Origin: CAZDBA01 sp964503615
Lineage (GTDB): Bacteria > Planctomycetota > Planctomycetia > Pirellulales > Pirellulaceae
NCBI GenBank assembly: GCA_964503615.1
Contig: CAZDBA010000045.1
Location: 1-31,251, forward strand
Length of the DNA: 31,251 bases
Direction of reading: 5' to 3'
Shown here: one piece after another, positions 26,801-31,251 of the stretch
Layout of the letters: each line of letters starts with the position of its first letter
How positions within the stretch are numbered: position 1 is the first letter of the stretch
Translations under genes and position numbers: made by a program
The notes under the pieces: generated by a model
What the model saw: the letters and a program-made list of their open reading frames with translations, nothing else
Database searches by the model: none
What the model was told of the DNA's origin: nothing

Positions 26801-27186
26801 GAACGAACATTCGTGTTCCAATATGCAGTGCCTTTGTCCTCTGGCAACTCGATATCGGCCGAGAGATAAGACTCGATAAAGCCGGCGTAAACATGCTTTC
26901 CCTCGACGTCGAATTTTTTCGCATCCGCTGGAACTTCGAGGTCGGCTCCTACCGCTTCGAACTTTCCATTTCGAACTATGATCGTCCCGTTCTCAATCGA
27001 CTTGGTTGGTGAAACGTGTACCGTCGCACCCACGATCGCGAACGTGTTCGGCTTTGATTCGATCAAGCCTTCTGTATGTCGCGTTTGAGCTTGGGATAAC
27101 TTTGGCGTGGCTGAGAACACCACGGTCAGTGCGATCAACAAAAAGAGAACCAGAAAATGTTTTTTGGGCGCCATAATGGTTTTCAT
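23809..27186 (-). CDS. Two-module amidohydrolase with acidic linkers and His tail
   Basis: An 1125-residue exported protein with a signal peptide (about 1-33, ending LSQAQ). Two amidohydrolase modules are fused. In module 1 (about 45-450) the HxH position reads ESYLSAD, with Tyr107 and Ser109, so the metal site is lost, yet GSIESGKIANLVVLD is kept. In module 2 (about 680-1085) the metal site is intact: CHSHM with His746/His748, then WIHCHSYRQ, GSLQHILEG and VSFNSDD. GSIEAGKHADLAIW closes it. Glu/Asp-rich linkers lie at about 472-525 and 588-657. The C-terminus CHGHDEHEHD could bind metal. The first start ATG directly follows a perfect inverted repeat. Substrate is unknown; a peptidase or lactam-type amide hydrolase is possible. 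Confidence 0.88.
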   Translation of the reverse strand: MKTIMAPKKHFLVLFLLIALTVVFSATPKLSQAQTRHTEGLIESKPNTFAIVGATVHVSPTKSIENGTIIVRNGKFEAVGADLEVPADAKKFDVEGKHVYAGFIESYLSADIELPEDKGTAYWNTNVRSHVVVAEQFNRSLLDFKKMREGGFTSALVVPKNGVLKGTSSFMLLSEAEPESLLLNSKVAQHALLTASRGGRGYPNSPMGAVALARQTFLDAQWYQKAHRAAKVEPSIGVPETNSSLAALEPVLTGEMPLVIETSNELFVLRADRFAKEFGVRLIVKGNGNEYRRLNAISELGKPIILPLNFPAPPDVSDPTAAMDVSLETLMHWDHAPENPGRLANAGVPIALTSAGMKKPTQFIEKLGVAVKRGLAPESALAAITTVPAKLFGVQDQVGSIESGKIANLVVLDKPLFEHKTKIVETWVAGIRYPANAKKPDKPTGSWIIESEEEKVDGLRLVIAGEKKLTARIELAEENTEEEDSEADSNDDSEEEPGEEPEDEAADDDEDKEDENEDSSDKKESSAKSNSVKIQKLSQNGDRISGMFDGEKLDFVGMHRFSLLFAEESSAIGQFVNASGGITSLRVKRIVDEDVADENAEEKKKKESEKPADESQDDESQDDENKTEGPSSGADPSSKEEVNETEKKSEEPGKKCAHGGQMASFDVNFPLGSFGRSSAPETATSTLIKNVTVWTCGERGVIENGAVLIDDGKIVGIYGGDDGLPDADTVIDGSGKHLTPGIIDCHSHMATDSGINESGQAVTAEVRIGDMIDCDDMNIFRQLAGGVTCVNVLHGSANPIGGQNQVIKLRWGSLGEQMKFAEAPAGIKFALGENVKRSRSPESTRYPRTRMGVEQIFHDRFRAAIEYRGKQKRYELNREGLPPRVDLELETIAEIVEGTRWIHCHSYRQDEILALLNLLDEYKITIGSLQHILEGYKVADAMKKHGAMASSFSDWWAYKFEVYDAIPYNGALMHNAGVIVSFNSDDRELARHLNHEAAKAVKYGGVPEEEALKFVTLNPAKQLRIDQYTGSIEAGKHADLAIWSGPPLSPRSRCEQTWVDGKKYFDIEQAAFEAELFSTMRNQLVQKILGSGKQMSSGGGDVDPASLWPRHDEFCHGHDEHEHDQ

Positions 27187-27559
27187 TGGACGGTTGATGG
27201 TTGCAATAGGTGTCGATTAGACGTCAACCATCAATTTTATCAGCATTTAATCGAGCCGCGCGGGAAATCGGGAGAAATACGACTTGGTAATCCATCTGGT
27301 GCAATACACAACAGTTCAACCTGCAAAACCGTTCCCAAGCCATGGAACTTGGTGCTTTTTAAAACCACCGGCCAAGAACAATTTGATTTACATGCCAGTG
27401 CACGAGGTAGGCCGTGTCGGATTGCCTTCGATTTGCAGATTTGGCGTCGACCCTTATCCCTATGAATCATACGATAGAATCTTCGATCTTATTAGTTTGG
27501 CTTGAGCAACTAAAACTAGTAATTACTTTGTTTCATTCGGTTCAACTTGCAACTTCGAA
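27187..27559. other. 373-bp divergent intergenic region before fdhD
   Basis: Divergent gap between the amidohydrolase and fdhD. It contains the inverted repeat listed separately. Short open frames on both strands show no family-like sequence. I looked for a molybdenum-cofactor riboswitch because fdhD is adjacent but saw no structure I could support. No clear promoter was identified. Confidence 0.55.
27194..27234 (-). promoter_or_regulatory. 10-bp inverted repeat next to amidohydrolase start
   Basis: TTGATGGTTG (27194-27203) and CAACCATCAA (27225-27234) are perfect inverse copies with a 21-base spacer. On the amidohydrolase strand the repeat ends 7 bases before the ATG, where a ribosome-binding site would sit, and none is visible. 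An mRNA stem controlling translation or a DNA operator are both possible. Confidence 0.6.
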
Positions 27560-28414
27560 ATGAACTCCCATCCCGACATTGACAAGACGGTTTCGATCCA
27601 TCAGATCGCTCCAGACTCGAAATTAGATTGCAACGATCTGGTTACGATCGAGGAGCCAATGGAGATTCGGATTTCGTTTATCCGCGATGGGAAAAAAGTC
27701 ATGCAGCAAGTTTCGGTCACGATGCGGACGCCAGGCAACGATAAAGATCTCGCCGCTGGCTTTCTCTATTCCGAGGGCATTATCAGCGCCAACGAGCAGA
27801 TCAATGAGGTTGTTGTTACAGGGGTTGATAGTCAGGGGCGATCCACAAACAACATCGTACGAGTCGATTTGGATGACAAAGTTGAATTGGACTCAAGTCG
27901 GTTGCAACGAAACTTCATTTCCAATTCCAGCTGTGGTGTTTGTGGAAAGCTCTCGTTGGATTCTTTAGCGGTTAAAGGGATCCAGAAACTTTCGCCAAGC
28001 CAGCCGACTGTTTCTAGTAGTGTGATCTATGGTTTGCCTGCTTCGCTCCGCAAGATCCAACCGGCCTTTGAGCGAACAGGTGGAATCCACGCCGCTGGCA
28101 TTGCCGAACTTTGTGGTACCATTCTTGACGTTCGTGAAGACATCGGCAGGCACAACGCGGTCGACAAATTGATCGGCGCGTTGCTTCAATCTGGCGATCT
28201 GCCTGCCGCAGAACGGATTATGGTTGTGAGCGGCAGAGCCGGGTTTGAGATCGTGCAGAAAGCGATCGTTGCCGGGGTGCCGATCATGGTTGCTGTCGGA
28301 GCCCCTTCAAGTCTTGCCGTTGAATTGGCCACCGAGTACAAAATGACTTTGATCGGATTCGCATCGGAAAACCGATTCAACATCTATTCCGAAGCGGGTC
28401 GTATCATCGATTGA
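27560..28414 (+). CDS. fdhD: Formate dehydrogenase sulfurtransferase FdhD
   Basis: Protein of 284 residues that transfers sulfur to the molybdenum cofactor of formate dehydrogenase, needed for its activity. The catalytic cysteines are in SSCGVCGK (Cys125, Cys128), matching the pair in E. coli FdhD. Further family blocks are TPGNDKDLAAGFLYSEGII, GGIHAAGIAELCG, EDIGRHNAVDKLIGA and SGRAGFEIVQKA followed by AVGAPSSLAV. Length is normal. The next gene, 52 bp downstream on the same strand, is the diaphorase subunit, so the pair is probably one operon for NAD-linked formate oxidation. The start ATG has no obvious ribosome-binding site. Confidence 0.95.
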   Translation: MNSHPDIDKTVSIHQIAPDSKLDCNDLVTIEEPMEIRISFIRDGKKVMQQVSVTMRTPGNDKDLAAGFLYSEGIISANEQINEVVVTGVDSQGRSTNNIVRVDLDDKVELDSSRLQRNFISNSSCGVCGKLSLDSLAVKGIQKLSPSQPTVSSSVIYGLPASLRKIQPAFERTGGIHAAGIAELCGTILDVREDIGRHNAVDKLIGALLQSGDLPAAERIMVVSGRAGFEIVQKAIVAGVPIMVAVGAPSSLAVELATEYKMTLIGFASENRFNIYSEAGRIID

Positions 28415-28466
28415 TCAGTAACCGTTTTTTGACAATGAAGCCCAACATAAACCTGCCAGGGAAAAA

Positions 28467-29993
28467 ATGGAAAAACGAGGAGCCCAACGAGAGAAGATTA
28501 TCGAGTTGCTCGAACATCATGGCGGAGTGACCGAGGCTGCCGTGCGTGCTGTCCACGATGCGACGGGAGTGCCTGAGGCAGACATTTGGGGGACCGGTTT
28601 GTTCTACTCGCTGATCTGTCGGCCGGGCAAACGGGTTCGAGTTTGCGATGGGCTTACTTGCCAAATGTTCGGCGCCGATGAGTTGGCTGCCAAGCTTGTT
28701 GAGAATGGCAAGGAAGTTGAACGCGTCAGCTGCCTCGGGCAATGTGATCGAGCTCCCGCTACGTTGGATGAAGAGATGGAGTTGGTGACCTACGAGGGGC
28801 GCGACTATTCGGTTACGCCCAACGACTCGCAGTTGCCTATGAACTTGAGCGGCGAACCGGACAAGCGTTTTCAACAGTTGGCTACCGCACGCGAGATGGG
28901 CACGGCAGCGGTCTTGGAGCAATTGGAAACATCTGGATTGCAGGGACGCGGAGGAGCAGGCTTTCCCGCCCATATCAAATGGCGAGCCGTGGCTGATCAA
29001 ACCGAAACGGAGCGATACGTCGTTTGCAACGCTGACGAAAGCGAACCAGGAACGTTCAAGGACAGAGAGTTGATCCTGCGGCAGTCTTACAAAGTGATTG
29101 AGGGCTTGGCCATCGCCGCAGTCACCTGCGGCGCTAAAGATATCTTTATTTATATCCGAGGCGAATTTACCAACGAGCATCGGGCATTGCAGGCAGCCGT
29201 GGCTGACTCAATGGACAAAATTGGCGATCTGACCATTACCCTTGTCAAAGGGCACGGAGCCTATATTTGCGGTGAAGAAACAGCTCTGCTCGAATCGCTG
29301 GAAGGACGCCGAGGTATGCCACGACTTAAACCGCCCTACCCTACCGAAAAAGGTTTTCGTAACAAACCAACTTTGATGCACAACGTAGAAACAGCCGCCT
29401 GCGTGCCCTCAATTATCGAACGGGGAGGGCAATGGTTCAAAGACCAAGGTCGAACAGAACCGGGTACCAAGCTTTATTGCATCTCGGGCCATGTTAATAA
29501 ACCAGGGGTCTACGAATTACCGCTGGGTGTGACGTTAGACGAAGTCGTCGAAGCGGCCAGTGGGTACGACGGTGCTCCATTGGCGTTCAGCCCCGGAGGT
29601 GCGTCCAGTGGCTTTCTTCCCATGAAATACAGGGACTTGCCGTTAGACTACAACAGTTTGCAAGAGGCGGGCTCGATGCTGGGCAGTAGCGGTATCGTTG
29701 TTCTGAACGACACGGTTGATATGGCTCAGGCTGCACGTTGGCAATTGATCTTTTTCGAACGGGAAAGCTGCGGCCAGTGTGCGCCTTGCCGATTGGGAAC
29801 CCGTTATCTTCGTCGCCAACTCGACAGCTTGATCCAGATTGGCGATCCGGGAGCACTGGAAATGGCAGACGATGTAGGGTGGGAGATGGAAGAAGGTTCG
29901 ATCTGCGGACTGGGAATGATCGCCCACAAACCGCTGGAGTCCGCACGCAAGTATTTTCCGAACGCGTTCAAAACGACTCCCCGATCCAAGTAG
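28467..29993 (+). CDS. NuoE-NuoF fusion, formate dehydrogenase beta subunit
   Basis: A 508-residue fusion of a NuoE-type and a NuoF-type subunit, the diaphorase layout of soluble NAD-dependent formate dehydrogenases (FdhB/FdsB-like) and bidirectional hydrogenases. The 2Fe-2S site uses Cys60/65 and Cys89/93 (CDGLTC, CLGQC). The FMN/NADH site begins with GRGGAGFPAHIKW (160-172), followed by CNADESEPGTFKDRE and GAYICGEETALLESLEGRRG. The 4Fe-4S site is CGQCAPC (Cys435, 438, 441) with Cys480 in GSICGLG. AGGGA sits just before the ATG. FdhD upstream favours a formate dehydrogenase role over a hydrogenase or complex I one. The catalytic molybdenum subunit is not adjacent. Confidence 0.93.
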   Translation: MEKRGAQREKIIELLEHHGGVTEAAVRAVHDATGVPEADIWGTGLFYSLICRPGKRVRVCDGLTCQMFGADELAAKLVENGKEVERVSCLGQCDRAPATLDEEMELVTYEGRDYSVTPNDSQLPMNLSGEPDKRFQQLATAREMGTAAVLEQLETSGLQGRGGAGFPAHIKWRAVADQTETERYVVCNADESEPGTFKDRELILRQSYKVIEGLAIAAVTCGAKDIFIYIRGEFTNEHRALQAAVADSMDKIGDLTITLVKGHGAYICGEETALLESLEGRRGMPRLKPPYPTEKGFRNKPTLMHNVETAACVPSIIERGGQWFKDQGRTEPGTKLYCISGHVNKPGVYELPLGVTLDEVVEAASGYDGAPLAFSPGGASSGFLPMKYRDLPLDYNSLQEAGSMLGSSGIVVLNDTVDMAQAARWQLIFFERESCGQCAPCRLGTRYLRRQLDSLIQIGDPGALEMADDVGWEMEEGSICGLGMIAHKPLESARKYFPNAFKTTPRSK

Positions 29994-30230
29994 CATGGGC
30001 CGCCCTTCCCCGCCCGTGTGCCAACATAGCTCGCTTTGGGCTTGGCCTATTATCCGTTCTGTGACAAATATCAACTGTGTGCTGATAGCGCCTTAGGTTC
30101 CTGTCTATCTTTGGAGAATCTTCGGGTTGTACGATCGGCGCAGCCTGAACAACTGACGTCAGATAAACTTTGCCGCGCGCAATGGACGAAACTGCTATCA
30201 GTCGTAGTCTTTATCTCCTTGTTGGCAATC

Positions 30231-31241
30231 ATGAATCGCACGTCGCTATTCTTCGGTGTTTTAGTCTTTTTTATCTGCGCGACTCAATCCGCATTTGGAT
30301 TCCCACCACAACGACGCCAACCGAAAATCGACAAAAAAAAACTCGTCACAGAGATAGCCAATGTACGCGACTGCGACGAAGTCTGGCTGCTTAAAATTCA
30401 CGACGACAATGGAACTCCTGATCCGGAGCATCTGACGGTTAAGCAACAGTTAACCCCGCGGCAAAGAGAACAGATACCGACAGAATGTGGTTGGCTGGAT
30501 CAACAACTGAGCGACCTGACACAGGCCCATCTGATTGCACCAGAACTTCAAACGGTAATTTACATTCCAGGCTGGCGCACGACGGACTGTTCTGCTTTGC
30601 GACAAGCGAACGCGGTGTACAATGCAATGATTAAGTCCGACGAGTTGCCTCCGATTCGATTCGTCTCTCTAGTTTGGAAAGCGGAACAAAGTGAAAAGCG
30701 GTACAGACAGGACTTCATCCAAAAATCGAACTACTCGCTAACTGTCGGCAGCGCGATGCTGCCAATTATGCAGCAATTTCAAAACCGCGATGTGGTCCTT
30801 GTGGGCCACAGTTTGGGTGTTCAAGTCGTTCTTTCGTTTCTGACTCAAAGAAACATGCTGCCCGATGATGGAACGCGATACAAAACAGCTTTCTTGGGTT
30901 CCGCTTTGAATTGCGACTTTGCAAACAACATCAAAAATCAGAGGCTCAGTTTTCAATGCCAGACCAGCCAAAGTTTGATTGTCAACAACGCAAGGGACGG
31001 AGCACTCAGGCTGAGTTCCAAACGGGTGTGCCATCCTGGACTGGGGCGCGATGCAGGTAGTCTCGATCCGGTCGTTGAGCAAAATCTGGTTCCGCTAGGT
31101 AACCGACAGCGGATCGAAGTAAAATCGGAAGTAGGTTGTCGACACGACGTTGCGTACTATGTAGGCAGCCAGAAGTTCCCTGGCAACATGGCAGTTCTGC
31201 TAAACACAGAGGTCCTGCCAACTGCTAATTATTCAAACTAA
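30231..31241 (+). CDS. Secreted alpha/beta hydrolase-like protein
   Basis: Protein of 336 residues read from the ATG at 30231, which gives a clean signal peptide (MNRTSLFFGVLVFFI, cleavage near AFG). The open frame extends 65 codons upstream, but that part has no family-like sequence and would bury the signal. The nucleophile elbow is VLVGHSLGVQVV, with Ser194 in GHSLG, after the strand TVIYIPGWRTTD (oxyanion region). A late CRHDVAYYVGS gives His305 as the catalytic His candidate. It resembles DUF900-like or lipase-like alpha/beta hydrolases of the cell envelope. No RBS is obvious. It follows the diaphorase gene by 237 bp and is probably separately transcribed. Substrate unknown. Confidence 0.72.
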   Translation: MNRTSLFFGVLVFFICATQSAFGFPPQRRQPKIDKKKLVTEIANVRDCDEVWLLKIHDDNGTPDPEHLTVKQQLTPRQREQIPTECGWLDQQLSDLTQAHLIAPELQTVIYIPGWRTTDCSALRQANAVYNAMIKSDELPPIRFVSLVWKAEQSEKRYRQDFIQKSNYSLTVGSAMLPIMQQFQNRDVVLVGHSLGVQVVLSFLTQRNMLPDDGTRYKTAFLGSALNCDFANNIKNQRLSFQCQTSQSLIVNNARDGALRLSSKRVCHPGLGRDAGSLDPVVEQNLVPLGNRQRIEVKSEVGCRHDVAYYVGSQKFPGNMAVLLNTEVLPTANYSN

Positions 31242-31251
31242 GCCGCTGGTA

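Noticed and set aside
27237..27540. Molybdenum-cofactor riboswitch upstream of fdhD
   Set aside because: No paired-helix pattern or conserved core of that class could be recognised by eye.
30036..30230. N-terminal extension of the alpha/beta hydrolase frame
   Set aside because: It would place 65 residues before a good signal peptide and shows no family-like sequence; the ATG at 30231 is preferred.

Overview
The window looks like chromosomal DNA from a planctomycete, probably of the Pirellulaceae type. This is inferred from the gene mix and protein style: a formylglycine-type sulfatase, a PEP-CTERM secreted protein, a GldF-GldG fusion next to a DUF4340 protein, large paired amidohydrolases, a winged-helix AAA+ ATPase, GTG and TTG starts, weak Shine-Dalgarno sites, and long acidic low-complexity inserts in unrelated proteins. 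No rRNA, tRNA, CRISPR array, transposase or phage gene was found.

Layout. 1-3 kb: a sulfatase (-) and a tandem GNAT acetyltransferase (+) are divergent. 3.2-9.2 kb: a three-gene ABC system (+) holds an ATPase, a fused permease/GldG protein and a membrane-anchored DUF4340 protein whose start overlaps the preceding stop. 9.3-13.1 kb: an extended SDR (-), then a GNAT protein and a beta-ketoacyl-synthase-like protein (+). The synthase-like protein lacks the catalytic Cys and both His. 13.2-14.1 kb: a PEP-CTERM protein followed by a clear intrinsic terminator. 14.1-17.3 kb: a small sulfotransferase overlaps tail-to-tail with a U32 (RlhA-like) protein. 17.4-19.8 kb: an AAA+ ATPase (-) and a thioredoxin-fold lipoprotein (+) diverge from a 428-bp gap. 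19.8-27.2 kb: four genes on the minus strand, a two-module amidohydrolase, a single-module amidohydrolase, a zinc-ribbon/DUF4190 membrane protein and a trypsin-like protease. 27.6-31.2 kb: fdhD, a fused NuoE/NuoF-type diaphorase and a secreted alpha/beta hydrolase (+).

How the genes may work together. The 3.2-9.2 kb genes should form one exporter or envelope complex. FdhD plus the diaphorase point to NAD-linked formate oxidation, but the catalytic subunit is not here. The amidohydrolase pair carries three modules, of which only one keeps the metal-binding HxH.

The strongest candidates for something undescribed are the triad-less ketosynthase-like protein, the degenerate amidohydrolase modules (with a perfect 10-bp inverted repeat just before the first start codon), and the aromatic heptad and acidic inserts of the ABC-system proteins.
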